64,000 nucleotides of DNA from Paenarthrobacter sp. AR 02 (GTDB lineage Bacteria > Actinomycetota > Actinomycetes > Actinomycetales > Micrococcaceae): NCBI RefSeq assembly GCF_021538675.1, contig NZ_JAJUKH010000003.1, positions 1-64,000 on the forward strand, read 5' to 3'. Position numbers and translations under genes: made by a program. Shown here piece after piece: positions 26,938-35,314 of the stretch; within the stretch, counting starts at the first letter, position 1, and each line of letters begins with the position of its first letter. The notes beneath the pieces are model-generated. The model worked only from the letters and a program-made list of their open reading frames with translations, was not told where the DNA came from and ran no database searches.

Positions 26938-27171
26938 GCGGGCCTTGAAACCTTGGTGGCCTCACACCAGGAAAAGCTTTCCCGGATCGAAAGCGCCCAG
27001 AAAGCCGGCAACCTTCGCTCTGATCTCACACCCATCGAGCTGCTGGCAAGCGTGCGGGCCTTGGCCATGACCTGGCACACGCTCACTCCCGAGATGGCAC
27101 GGTCCAAGCTTCCGAGCCTCAAACGGCGCCGCGAAACCATCATGGAGAACGTACGCAGACTCGTCAGCTAG
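26938..27171 (+). pseudogene. TetR regulator remnant (C-terminal part only)
   Basis: From about 26938 the plus strand encodes AGLETLVASHQEKLSRIESA and ends NVRRLVS. This is the ligand-binding half of a TetR protein of the kind usually paired with an MFS exporter. The DNA-binding domain is absent, because the sequence switches to the MFS remnant at the junction. It cannot bind DNA and is non-functional. Confidence 0.8.
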
Positions 27172-27189
27172 TCCGATACCCGGTCCGAA

Positions 27190-27396
27190 TCAGGGCTTTC
27201 CTTCGTAAAGGCCATCTACGGCCGAGGCCATCAGCCGGAGATCGACAGGGGACGCCAGCAGTGCTTCGTGCACGTAGGCGTCGAACTCGAAAACGGTGGC
27301 GTTTCCGCCCCGACCCCAGTATCCGGCCCACAATCGGTAGAGGGTCACGGCGTTCGTCTCTAGAAGGATGCGTGCGGTCCGCTGTGGATCACCCAT
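27190..27396 (-). CDS. Small conserved-looking protein of unknown function
   Basis: A 68-residue frame starts at ATG 27396 and reads MGDPQRTARILLETNAVTLYRLW, with FEFDAYVHEALLASP in the middle. Codon choice is typical of the neighbours (high GC at third positions) and no overlapping gene competes. No domain was recognised. It may be a stand-alone small protein; the function is unknown. Confidence 0.6.
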   Translation of the reverse strand: MGDPQRTARILLETNAVTLYRLWAGYWGRGGNATVFEFDAYVHEALLASPVDLRLMASAVDGLYEGKP

Positions 27397-27517
27397 GGTG
27401 ACATCCCGGTGCTATCGAGGCGCTCTCTTGCGCGGCATGAAATAATCCGCCTGATTAGCGTCCACCGTACAGGGCTCGGAGCCCCCGATTGCACGGGCTA
27501 CCACTGCCTGAGGTAAA

Positions 27518-27535
27518 GCTCAAGACATCTTGAGC
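27518..27535 (+). other. Small perfect hairpin in the 263-base leader of the M23 gene
   Basis: GCTCAAG and CTTGAGC pair around the tetraloop ACAT. The gap 27397-27659 holds no gene. Another weak stem lies near 27466-27500 (GGGCTCGGAGCCC). The region probably contains the promoter and leader of the M23 peptidase gene. Confidence 0.35.
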
Positions 27536-27659
27536 CAAAACTGATGGAACCTTTCCTTGGCAAGGGCCCGCGAAGCCTTTATTTCTGCTGTGATTCCCGC
27601 AACAATGGTGCTTGCACGCCAGGCTGGGGTTTGGTGACGCTGGCTTTGGGGAGTGTTTT

Positions 27660-29150
27660 GTGGGCAAGCATCATGATTCAAACCGGGCAGTAAAACTGAT
27701 CCGTGCCATAGGTTTCCACCGCGTCCTGATCGCTGGAAGCCTCGCCATTCTGGCGTTCATCGCATTTGGCTTCCAGCCACTCACCTCAGTGCCCGCCGGC
27801 AGCATCGGTGGTTCCCTGGCGCAAGGCGTTGTTGAACCGACCGCGTTGGGCACCTTGGTGGCCCCGGAGGCCGAGACCACGGTCATTGATCCCACCCCCG
27901 AGCCCCCGGCACAACAAGCCGGAACGCCTATGGTCCACTTCGACCGGGCTGTGGTCAGGACCGTCAGCAAGGATGGATCCACTGGCCTGACAGTCGCCTC
28001 AGCGGGTATGCCACGCCCGCCCGCTGGGAGCTTGTACGCGCCTCTGGAGGTCCTCAATCCGAGCTCGCCCTACGGCTACCGCTACAGCCCCTTGACCGGC
28101 CTCCCCGGTGAGTTCCACTGGGGCCAGGACTACGCTGCAGCATGCGGCACCCGGGTCTACGCCGCCGACGCCGGTATCGTCCGGGCGGTTGGGTGGCACA
28201 TTTGGGGCGGCGGCAACCGTGTGGAAATCGAGCACGGCAACGGCCTGGTGACCACCTACAACCACCTGCAGGCGATCGGCGTCACCAAGGGCCAATCTGT
28301 GCGGGTGGGCGAAGTCATAGCCCAGGTGGGCACCACGGGTTGGTCCACAGGCTGCCACCTCCACTTCGAGACGATCGTCAACGGACTGCACACCAATCCG
28401 AACGGCTGGATCTACTTGCCCATCAAGCAGGTTGATCCGTTGCAGCCCATCACCATGGTGAGCTACGAGCCAGGCGTTGGAACGGGCACCACGGCCACCC
28501 CGCAGTGGGCCGTACCCGTGGCCGATGGCACCAACCGTGCAGTCGTTGGCGGCGAACACGAAGAGCCTGTGGCATTGCCAGTCGTGGTTCCACCGGTTTC
28601 CTCAACGCCGGCAGCGCCCAGCGCCCCAGGCACCAGCAACCCGCCAGCCACGCAGACCCCGGCACCGTCCGTAACCGCGACGCCGACGCCCACACCGACA
28701 CCGACGCCCACACCGACACCGACGCCGACCGTCACGCCGACGCCGACCGTCACGCCGACGCCGACCGTCACGCCGACGCCCACGGTCACGCCGACGCCGA
28801 CGCCGACGCCGACCATCACGCCCGCGCCCATACCGACGTCGACAACAACTGCGCCGTCCACGACTCCTGTGGCGCCGACGGTGACGGTCCCCGTCGCACC
28901 GGCACCGGCCGTCGTCGTACCTCCGGCGGTGCACGCACCAGCGGCCACGCCGCCCGCTGCTGCTCCAGTGGCGCCTGCACCGGCACCAGCTGCTCCCGTC
29001 GCGCCGGTGCCGTCGCCGGCAGCCGTACTTCCGACGACGCTCCCGGCGGTGGTCCTTCCGCCCGGATACATCCTGATCGGTACGGACAAGGTCCAGCGTC
29101 CGGACGGTGTGATCGTGCCGTTGTCCACGCTGGTCATCCCTACGCCCTAG
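27660..29150 (+). CDS. Secreted or anchored M23 peptidase with Thr-Pro repeat tail
   Basis: GTG 27660 (GGGGAG 7 bases upstream) gives 496 residues. An N-terminal hydrophobic segment (about 21-38) acts as signal or anchor. The LytM/M23 domain is at about 130-250, with the zinc ligands His153 and Asp157 in HWGQD and His233/His235 in HLHFE, so it should cut peptidoglycan cross-bridges. After about 265 the chain is disordered: a Thr-Pro-rich tract of roughly 55 residues, then an Ala/Pro/Val tract, ending in a short folded piece (ILIGTDKVQRPDGV). The tail may span the cell wall. It is transcribed alone. Confidence 0.88.
   Translation: MGKHHDSNRAVKLIRAIGFHRVLIAGSLAILAFIAFGFQPLTSVPAGSIGGSLAQGVVEPTALGTLVAPEAETTVIDPTPEPPAQQAGTPMVHFDRAVVRTVSKDGSTGLTVASAGMPRPPAGSLYAPLEVLNPSSPYGYRYSPLTGLPGEFHWGQDYAAACGTRVYAADAGIVRAVGWHIWGGGNRVEIEHGNGLVTTYNHLQAIGVTKGQSVRVGEVIAQVGTTGWSTGCHLHFETIVNGLHTNPNGWIYLPIKQVDPLQPITMVSYEPGVGTGTTATPQWAVPVADGTNRAVVGGEHEEPVALPVVVPPVSSTPAAPSAPGTSNPPATQTPAPSVTATPTPTPTPTPTPTPTPTVTPTPTVTPTPTVTPTPTVTPTPTPTPTITPAPIPTSTTTAPSTTPVAPTVTVPVAPAPAVVVPPAVHAPAATPPAAAPVAPAPAPAAPVAPVPSPAAVLPTTLPAVVLPPGYILIGTDKVQRPDGVIVPLSTLVIPTP
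28680..28820 (+). repeat. In-frame tandem repeat encoding Thr-Pro units
   Basis: A 6-base core (ACGCCG or ACACCG) and an 18-base unit ACGCCGACGCCGACCGTC repeat about four times, coding for TPTPTV. The array lies in the M23 peptidase linker and could vary in copy number by slippage. Confidence 0.85.
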
Positions 29151-29226
29151 GTTTCGCCGCCCGGCAAGCTCCCGTAAGCTCGATGGCGGCGATCCAGCCG
29201 GCCGACGACGTCAGGAAGCGAATCCC

Positions 29227-29709
29227 ATGACCAGCCTGTACAGCATTCCCCTCACCTTCAACGACGGCTCCGACGCTGACTTCGGCCGCTTCGAGGGGAA
29301 GGCGGTCTTGGTGGTCAACGTCGCTTCCGAATGCGGCTTCACACGGCAGTACGCGGGCCTGGAGGAGTTGTACGGCAAGTACCGGGATCAAGGCCTGGAG
29401 ATCCTGGGCGTGCCGTGCAACCAGTTCGGCGGCCAGGAACCGGGCGCGGACCACGAAATCGCGGAGTTCTGCGAGCGTAACTTTGGCGTCTCCTTCCCCT
29501 TGACCAGCAAGGCAAACGTGCTGGGCAAGGAACAGCACCCCCTCTACACCGAACTGACCCGCGGCGCCGACGGCGAGCCCGTCAAAGTGAAGTGGAACTT
29601 CGAGAAGTTCGTCATCAACCGCGACGGAAAACTCGTGGCGCGATTCCCATCCGCAGTGGAGCCCGACTCCGAAGACCTGCTGAAAGCAGTGGAAGAAGCG
29701 TTGGCGTAA
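29227..29709 (+). CDS. Glutathione peroxidase family peroxidase
   Basis: This 160-residue enzyme reduces hydrogen peroxide or organic peroxides. The peroxidatic Cys36 lies in NVASECGFT, Gln70 in PCNQFGGQEP, and the Trp/Asn of the catalytic tetrad in WNFEKFV. Actinobacteria lack glutathione, so thioredoxin or mycothiol is the likely reductant, as shown for cysteine-type members elsewhere. It is cytoplasmic and transcribed alone, 76 bases after the M23 gene. Confidence 0.93.
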   Translation: MTSLYSIPLTFNDGSDADFGRFEGKAVLVVNVASECGFTRQYAGLEELYGKYRDQGLEILGVPCNQFGGQEPGADHEIAEFCERNFGVSFPLTSKANVLGKEQHPLYTELTRGADGEPVKVKWNFEKFVINRDGKLVARFPSAVEPDSEDLLKAVEEALA

Positions 29710-29850
29710 GCCATCAATTCGGAAGGGAGGGAAAGTAATTTTCCAACATTCCGCCGGAAATTAGCCAGATGTTGGCTTGTTGTCTGGTTGGATTGGCCCT
29801 ACTGGATTGACACGGGAGGCGCCGCCTCCCACTGAACGCTAAGGCAAGCT

Positions 29851-30816
29851 ATGGAGCTCATCGAGGCTGAATATCCCAAACCAGGTCATGTGCTTTTGCA
29901 CCTGAGTGATCTTCACCTGGTGGGTGGTCCAAACACGCTCCACGGTTCCGTGGACAGTGCAGCCAGGCTCCAGGAAATCTGCGATCAGATCATCGCGTCC
30001 AGGATCCGGCCTGAGGCCATCATTTTCACCGGAGACCTGGCGGACAAGGGCGAGCTCCACGCTTACGAGCGGCTCCGCGAAATGATTGAACCCGTCTGCG
30101 ACGCGCTCGGGGCCAAGGCCATCTGGGCCATGGGCAACCACGATAACCGGGCGAACTTCCGTGCTGCCTTTGAGGACGCGTCCGAGACCAGCAAACCCCA
30201 GGACCCGGTTGACCGCAGCTACTTCGTGAACGGTCTCCGCATCATCACCTTGGACACCACAGTGCCCGGCCATCACTACGGCGAGCTTTCCGAGGCCCAG
30301 CTTGAGTGGCTGGCTGCTGAACTGGCCACTCCGGCACCGGACGGCACCATCCTGGCCCTGCACCACCCGCCGGTTCCCTGCGTCCAGGACCTTGCGGTGT
30401 TGGTGGAGCTGCGCGGCCAAGCCGCACTGGCCGCCGTCGTCCGCAATACAGATGTCCGCACCATCCTGGGTGGCCACCTGCACTACTCCACGACGGCGGG
30501 CTTCGCCGGCATCCCGGTCTCAGTCGCCTCGGCCACCTGCTACACCCAGGACCTGGCGGTGCGTGCTGGCGGACAGCGTGGCCGCGACGGGGCGCAGTCG
30601 TACAACATGATCCATGTCTACGAGCACACGATTGTCCACTCGGTGGTTCCGATGTCCGGGGGAGTGACCGTTGGCGAACCCGTGGATGCTGCAGAGGTTC
30701 AGCGGAGGCTGGCCGAAGCCGGCATCCGCATCCCGCACGAGTCCCGGGTAGGGGCGCACACTTCCCCTGGGACGCTGACCTCGTCGCTGCCGCTTATTTC
30801 TCCCAGGGTGCCTTGA
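29851..30816 (+). CDS. cpdA: Metallophosphoesterase, CpdA-like cyclic-nucleotide phosphodiesterase
   Basis: This 321-residue enzyme has the complete calcineurin-like metal site: LSDLHL, FTGDLAD, MGNHDNR, LHHPP and GGHLHYS, in the right order and spacing for class III cyclic nucleotide phosphodiesterases. It probably hydrolyses cAMP. Specificity cannot be proven, because Icc/CpdA relatives also act on other phosphodiesters. The last 23 bases overlap the convergent Stealth gene. Confidence 0.85.
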   Translation: MELIEAEYPKPGHVLLHLSDLHLVGGPNTLHGSVDSAARLQEICDQIIASRIRPEAIIFTGDLADKGELHAYERLREMIEPVCDALGAKAIWAMGNHDNRANFRAAFEDASETSKPQDPVDRSYFVNGLRIITLDTTVPGHHYGELSEAQLEWLAAELATPAPDGTILALHHPPVPCVQDLAVLVELRGQAALAAVVRNTDVRTILGGHLHYSTTAGFAGIPVSVASATCYTQDLAVRAGGQRGRDGAQSYNMIHVYEHTIVHSVVPMSGGVTVGEPVDAAEVQRRLAEAGIRIPHESRVGAHTSPGTLTSSLPLISPRVP

Positions 30817-32209
30817 CCGGGAAGTACTTTTCCAGGAAATCGGTCACGAGTTCCGCACGTTCCTCTGCCGCGACCTCCGGGAAGCTGCCGTCGTTCAGGC
30901 AGAAGAAGTCCATGTGGCGCTTCGCCAACAGCTTGGGCAGGTAGTGAAGTCCCGCCCACATGGTGGTGTCCACGTACCTGACCTTGGCATTGGTTTGCGT
31001 CACAGCGCGGCCCGTGAGCAGGGCGTAGTAGTGGTAGAACGAGTTGGTCACGGAGATGTTGTCCGCGGCACGGAAGCGGCTGCCGGCGGTCTTGGCGAAT
31101 TCCGCAGGGAACTCTTTTTCCATCCGGGCCACGACGCTGCGGCGCAGCGGGGCGGCTGTGTGCTCCAGGTGCCGGGTGGTGATCCGGCCGAAGCGCTCCC
31201 AGAGCAGTTTGCGGTTAACGCGGGCTGCGTTCTCGAAACCGCTCCGCTCGGCATCGTTCTCGCCCAGGCCAATGCGGGTGTCGGCTTCGATGAACTTGGT
31301 GATGCCGCCGGGAGTGAAGAACATGTCCGGACCCACCGGACGGCCAAAGAACATGTCGTCGTTGGAGTACAGGAAGTGCTCGGACAAACCCTCGATGTGG
31401 TGGAGCTGGCACTCCACGGCCTGCGAATTGTGGGTAGGAAGGACTGAGGGGTCGGCGAAGAACTCCTCGCTGCGCACCACCGTCACCGCCGGGTGATCTG
31501 CCAGCCAGGAAGGGGTGGGCGAATCGGTGGCGATGAAGATCCGTCTGATCCACGGCGCGAACATGTGCACAGAGCGCAGCGCGTACTTCAGTTCGTTGAT
31601 CTGGCGGAAGCGGGCTTCGCTGTCATCGCCCTCCCCGAGCACGGCGTCTGCCTGCAGGGCGCGACGCCGGGCAATGTACTCAGGGTCGCTGCCGTCAACC
31701 CAGGAAAAAACAATGTCGATGTCGAAGGCGATGTCGCTGGCGTGGTCCGCGAACATGTTTTCGATGGTGGGCCAGGTCAGGCCATGCCGTTGGACGGTAC
31801 CCCGCACGGCGTCCTGCCGCAGCATGGTCCGGCGGGTCAGGGAGTTCTCCACCGGAAGCTCCAGATGATCGCCTTCGAACCTCCACAGCTCAAGCTGCAC
31901 ACCCAATGCGGGACCGTACCAGAGGCCGCCGCCGGTCTCGACCCGGGGCCGGTACAACCGGAAGATGCGGGATTTCCTGTTGGTGGTCAACTCGCCATCG
32001 GCCACCAGCACCGAGGTCTTTTTCTTGGCGTCCACGGTCATGGAATAGAACGGCTCATTGCGGAACGCCGCAACCAGCGCCTCCCGGACCACCTTGCGGG
32101 ACTCCCAATCGACGGCGATGACAGGCCGTTCGTCGTTGCCGCGCACCAGGATGAAGTCGATGCCTGCTGCGTCCAGGGCAGCCCGTACGGCCAGGAGGTC
32201 GGACACCAT
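30794..32209 (-). CDS. Stealth-family sugar-phosphate transferase (capsule or cell-wall polymer)
   Basis: This 471-residue protein carries the four Stealth conserved regions: CR1 around DIDIVFSWVDGSDPEY, CR2 with RFRQINELKYALRSVHMFAPW, CR3 with FLYSNDDMFFGRP, and CR4 with the C-terminal Trp/His block. Stealth enzymes transfer hexose-1-phosphate to build phosphodiester-linked polysaccharides such as capsules. A small gene ends 6 bases upstream and a HAD phosphatase lies before that, all in one direction. This suggests a three-gene unit for a phosphosugar polymer. Confidence 0.93.
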   Translation of the reverse strand: MVSDLLAVRAALDAAGIDFILVRGNDERPVIAVDWESRKVVREALVAAFRNEPFYSMTVDAKKKTSVLVADGELTTNRKSRIFRLYRPRVETGGGLWYGPALGVQLELWRFEGDHLELPVENSLTRRTMLRQDAVRGTVQRHGLTWPTIENMFADHASDIAFDIDIVFSWVDGSDPEYIARRRALQADAVLGEGDDSEARFRQINELKYALRSVHMFAPWIRRIFIATDSPTPSWLADHPAVTVVRSEEFFADPSVLPTHNSQAVECQLHHIEGLSEHFLYSNDDMFFGRPVGPDMFFTPGGITKFIEADTRIGLGENDAERSGFENAARVNRKLLWERFGRITTRHLEHTAAPLRRSVVARMEKEFPAEFAKTAGSRFRAADNISVTNSFYHYYALLTGRAVTQTNAKVRYVDTTMWAGLHYLPKLLAKRHMDFFCLNDGSFPEVAAEERAELVTDFLEKYFPVKAPWEK

Positions 32210-32215
32210 GGCCTG

Positions 32216-32383
32216 TTACGGGGTGAGGTCGCTGTTGACCAGGGCGTACCGCCCGCGGTGACGGACGACGTCGGACCTGTGCTTCAGGTGCGCGACGACG
32301 GCAGGCGAGACCGCCTCGGCGATCGTGTCTTCTTCAATGGAAGGGCTGCCGTGGTAGATCGGATCGACCTGTGCTTGTGTGAT
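32216..32383 (-). CDS. Small protein between HAD and Stealth genes, non-canonical (ATC) start
   Basis: An open frame of 55 codons ends with TAA 6 bases before the Stealth ATG and reads TQAQVDPIYHGSPSIEEDTI followed by AEAVSPAVVAHLKHR and a basic, Tyr-containing end. Its codon use is strongly coding-like. No ATG, GTG or TTG is found near its beginning, but GGAG lies 7 bases before an ATC, which may serve as a rare start. The Stealth gene's translation is probably coupled to it. Function unknown; it could be a regulator or chaperone of the transferase. Confidence 0.6.
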   Translation of the reverse strand: MTQAQVDPIYHGSPSIEEDTIAEAVSPAVVAHLKHRSDVVRHRGRYALVNSDLTP

Positions 32384-32412
32384 GGCTGTTCTCCGGAATC
32401 GTCGGGGTGGAG

Positions 32413-33333
32413 CTAGATGGAAAGTGCTTCGCGCCAGCTGCGGAGGAAAGCGCCGCCGGCGTCGTCGTGGATCACGTCGTCCGCCAATTCAAGGTCAGCG
32501 GCCGTCAGGATGGTGTAGGGCTTCACCGGTACGCCGTCTGCGGGGCGGACATCCACGTGTTTTACGTCGTGATCGTTGTGGTGAAGCCAGTCTGCCATGG
32601 CATAGTCCGTGCGGGAATCGCCCACGGTGCGCCATGACAGGGGAGTGATGCCTTGGGCTGCCAGAAGTTCGACGGCGCGGCTCGCTCCCAGGTCCTTGCC
32701 CAGCCGCACCGATTCAATGTCAGTGGAGATGATGGTGGGGTCCAGGCGGTAGTCCACAGCGTCGTCGGATTCCGGGGCGTGGTGGTCCAAAATCGCGGCG
32801 CTCAGGCCATGGCGTCCCATGATGTCCAGGGCATCGGCGTCGAAAAGTTTCTGTTCCGCCAGGTAGTCCTCGTTGGATACTTCCAGGTGCTGTTCAACGG
32901 AAACCATGGCCCGCTTGGTTTCGTCGAAGAACATGTGGGCGGAATAGTCCTCGGCAACGAGCCTGCGGATATCGTCACCGTAGGCTTTGGGCACGGTGAG
33001 CTCGTGGTCCACGTGGATGGTGCCGGGGCCGTCCGCCGTGTAGCTGAACCACACGGCGCCCTTCTCGCAAATGGCGTGGATCACGGTGTGTGCCGGCATC
33101 CCGGCGGCAATCATGGGTTTCATGACCTGTTCACTGATGAACGCGTCCGAGCGGCCCGTGTTGAAGATGACGGGGATTCCTGCCGAGGCAAGGGCCACCA
33201 GGTCGGCGATGATGTCAGGCTTGACGTCGCGCGTCACGGGGCTGGCAATGGGGCCGTCAACGTCCAGGAGCAGCGCCAGGCGAGGCGTGGCTTGGGCAGC
33301 GGTCCGGTCAGTCCCTTGGAGCGGTTGAGTCAT
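32413..33333 (-). CDS. HAD superfamily hydrolase
   Basis: This 306-residue protein has HAD motif I in LALLLDVDGPIAS (nucleophile Asp), motif II near VIFNTGRSD (Thr) and motif IV in TVGDSRTDYAMADW. A large cap lies between, as in the Cof or mannosyl-phosphoglycerate phosphatase type. It should dephosphorylate a sugar phosphate. It is the first gene of a run continuing into the small protein and the Stealth transferase, so a role in making or recycling the phosphosugar donor is likely. Confidence 0.85.
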   Translation of the reverse strand: MTQPLQGTDRTAAQATPRLALLLDVDGPIASPVTRDVKPDIIADLVALASAGIPVIFNTGRSDAFISEQVMKPMIAAGMPAHTVIHAICEKGAVWFSYTADGPGTIHVDHELTVPKAYGDDIRRLVAEDYSAHMFFDETKRAMVSVEQHLEVSNEDYLAEQKLFDADALDIMGRHGLSAAILDHHAPESDDAVDYRLDPTIISTDIESVRLGKDLGASRAVELLAAQGITPLSWRTVGDSRTDYAMADWLHHNDHDVKHVDVRPADGVPVKPYTILTAADLELADDVIHDDAGGAFLRSWREALSI

Positions 33334-33469
33334 GCCCCTATTCTGTCAGTCCCTGCCGGAACCCTCACAGCTGTGACGTCGCACGAAGGATAGTCACCTT
33401 TTGGCCACAACCTGCCTGTGCCGGGGGTCACAAGTTCCGTTAGCGCGGTAACTTCCATAGGCTTGCAGG

Positions 33470-33769
33470 GTGATCTTCAAAGCTGTGGGCGAGGGACGCC
33501 CGTACCCTGACCATGGATATTCCGCGCCGCGCGATTGGGCTGCCCTGCCTCCGCGCCCGGTGCGTCTGGATGACCTGGTGACCACCAAGCGGACCCTGGA
33601 CCTGGAGGCGTTGTTGGCAGAGGATTCCACGTTCTTTGGCGATCTGTTCCCGCACGTCGTCCAATACCAGGGGGTCATGTACCTCGAGGATGGCCTGCAT
33701 AGGGCAGTCCGTACCGCGCTCCACCAAAGGACGGCCATCCACGCCCGTGTATTGGTGATCGATGGCTAG
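33470..33769 (+). CDS. Conserved actinobacterial protein, VapB-like by name only
   Basis: This 99-residue protein (GTG start) contains PYPDHGYSAPRDWAALPP, RPVRLDDLVTTKRTLDLEAL and a C-terminal QYQGVMYLEDGLHRAVRTAL. Very similar proteins occur across actinobacteria and are often labelled VapB-family antitoxin. No toxin with a PIN domain is next to it. Instead it overlaps the LytR_C gene by 8 bases, so the two are cotranscribed. I treat it as a conserved protein of unknown role. Confidence 0.8.
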   Translation: MIFKAVGEGRPYPDHGYSAPRDWAALPPRPVRLDDLVTTKRTLDLEALLAEDSTFFGDLFPHVVQYQGVMYLEDGLHRAVRTALHQRTAIHARVLVIDG

Positions 33770-34475
33770 GCCGGCCGCCACGGAGCAGGACACCCAGCGG
33801 CCAAAAAAACCTAAGCGTCCCAAGGATGTGACGCAACTGCACGGCCACCACGTGGTGACCGGATCGGAACTGCGGGCAACGTTCGCAGATGATCCCACGG
33901 TTCGCCGGGGCAGCTTCGGCCGCCGGCTGTTCCACGGCATTGTGTTGGTCCTGCTGGTCGGAATCATTGCGGCCGGCGCGGTGGGGGCCTGGGCGATCAT
34001 GAACGGCGTCATCAAGGTACCCACGGCTGTCGCCAGCACAGCCCCCAGCAGCCTGTGCCCGACCACCACGTTCGACTACGTGCCGAACGAAACCGTGAAC
34101 CTGAACGTCTTCAACGCCACCTCCCGGGGTGGACTGGCGGGCACGGTTGCCGCCGAATTCACCGCCCGCGGCTTCAAGGTGGGCTCCGTGGCCAACAGCG
34201 ACACCGCGTACTCGGGTGTGGGCGTGGTTGTCTCCGGAGTCAAGGGACAAGCGGCGGCCTTCAACGTCCAGCGGAACCTGGCCGGAACGGACTACTTCCA
34301 GGACAATCGTGAAGACGGCTCCGTGGACGTGATCCTCACACCCGGCTATGAGGGACTGGTGGAACCGCAGCTGGTGGACCAGACTCCCGGCAAGCTCCTG
34401 TGCCCGCGTGAGGACCTGCGGATTGCTGACAAATCCAAGTGGCCTGTGGTGCCTACCCTGCCGGCAGGGCAGTAG
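33762..34475 (+). CDS. Membrane-anchored LytR_C domain protein
   Basis: This 237-residue protein has a basic cytosolic start, one membrane segment at about 65-90 (LVGIIAAGAVGAWAIM) and an extracellular LytR_C domain (VNLNVFNATSRGGLAGTVAAE and the end VDVILTPGYEGL). LytR_C domains accompany LCP phosphotransferases that attach polymers to the wall; here no LCP catalytic domain is present. It overlaps the preceding gene by 8 bases and its last codons overlap the convergent TetR gene. Confidence 0.88.
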   Translation: MARPAATEQDTQRPKKPKRPKDVTQLHGHHVVTGSELRATFADDPTVRRGSFGRRLFHGIVLVLLVGIIAAGAVGAWAIMNGVIKVPTAVASTAPSSLCPTTTFDYVPNETVNLNVFNATSRGGLAGTVAAEFTARGFKVGSVANSDTAYSGVGVVVSGVKGQAAAFNVQRNLAGTDYFQDNREDGSVDVILTPGYEGLVEPQLVDQTPGKLLCPREDLRIADKSKWPVVPTLPAGQ

Positions 34476-35184
34476 CTGCCTGTCCGGCAAGGACGTTGAG
34501 GATCGGCCGGTCGAGCCGCACCGGGTTGCCGGCCTCGTCAAAGCGCGCTCCGGCTCCCAGCTGGATGAAGCGAACCGTCTGTTCGGTGTGTGCTTCCAGC
34601 GCGGCGAGCAGCTCGACGTCGGGGGCCGGGGCCGGTGCGGAAGTGTCGCCGTCGGGCGTTCGGTTGCGTCGTGCGGCGCTGGCCGAAAGCGTTCCGTGGA
34701 TCAGACGCGCCAGCTGGGCGACATCAATGTCCGGGAGGTAGCCCTGTTGGACGCCGTCCCGGAGGATGTCCTGGAGAAGGACGTTGAGGTCACCCACGTG
34801 ATCTGCGAGCTTGGCGAAGGAACCGGGCGAGAGGACAGCGGCCATGGCAGGACCCGGCGGCAGATGCCGGCGGCTGAGGTCCTCAACCTGCGCCCGGACG
34901 TACAGGGCGAGCCGGTCCACAGGGTTTTCCAGCGCGGCCAGCGAGTCCCGCAGGTCGACAATGAAGCGCTCGGTCTCATCCAGCGCGTAGGCGATCAGGA
35001 GCTGTTCCATGTCCGCGTAGTAGTTGTAGACGGCCGTCCGCCCCACCCCGGCGTGCCGGGCCACGTCCGTCATGGTCAGTCCAGGGAGGCCGTGGGTGAA
35101 GAGGAGTTCCCCAAAGGCGGTGAGAATCCGGCGCTGGGTCTCGGCGCGTTGGGCAGCGTTGGTGGGGGCCGTGATCCTGGGCAT
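34453..35184 (-). CDS. TetR family transcriptional regulator
   Basis: This 243-residue regulator has the DNA-binding domain at about 12-60: TQRRILTAFGELLFTHGLPG, then MTDVARHAGVGRTAVYNYYAD. The C-terminal half includes a serine/alanine-rich segment and ends about 30 residues beyond the usual core. No divergent target gene is adjacent (a LacI gene starts 130 bases away on the other strand), so its regulon is not visible here. Confidence 0.85.
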   Translation of the reverse strand: MPRITAPTNAAQRAETQRRILTAFGELLFTHGLPGLTMTDVARHAGVGRTAVYNYYADMEQLLIAYALDETERFIVDLRDSLAALENPVDRLALYVRAQVEDLSRRHLPPGPAMAAVLSPGSFAKLADHVGDLNVLLQDILRDGVQQGYLPDIDVAQLARLIHGTLSASAARRNRTPDGDTSAPAPAPDVELLAALEAHTEQTVRFIQLGAGARFDEAGNPVRLDRPILNVLAGQAATALPAG

Positions 35185-35314
35185 ATAGACACTTTACCGC
35201 GATCTGTCAGCAAGTCGGCTTGAGAGGGGACATCCACATCCCTGCAGGGCTGCGTAAGGTGGGGTAAAAATTCGCGTAGCATCGTGAAAACAGGCAACAA
35301 GTAAGGGGTGGATC

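Noticed and set aside
27397..27659. Possible c-di-AMP (ydaO) riboswitch before the M23 peptidase gene
   Set aside because: Such riboswitches often precede wall hydrolases, but the conserved core segments could not be found; only small hairpins are present.
28680..28820. Possible CRISPR-like repeat array
   Set aside because: The repeats are in-frame Thr-Pro codons without unique spacers and lie inside the M23 peptidase gene.
33470..33769. VapBC toxin-antitoxin system
   Set aside because: No PIN-domain toxin is adjacent, and the gene overlaps a LytR_C gene; the VapB label rests on automated naming.
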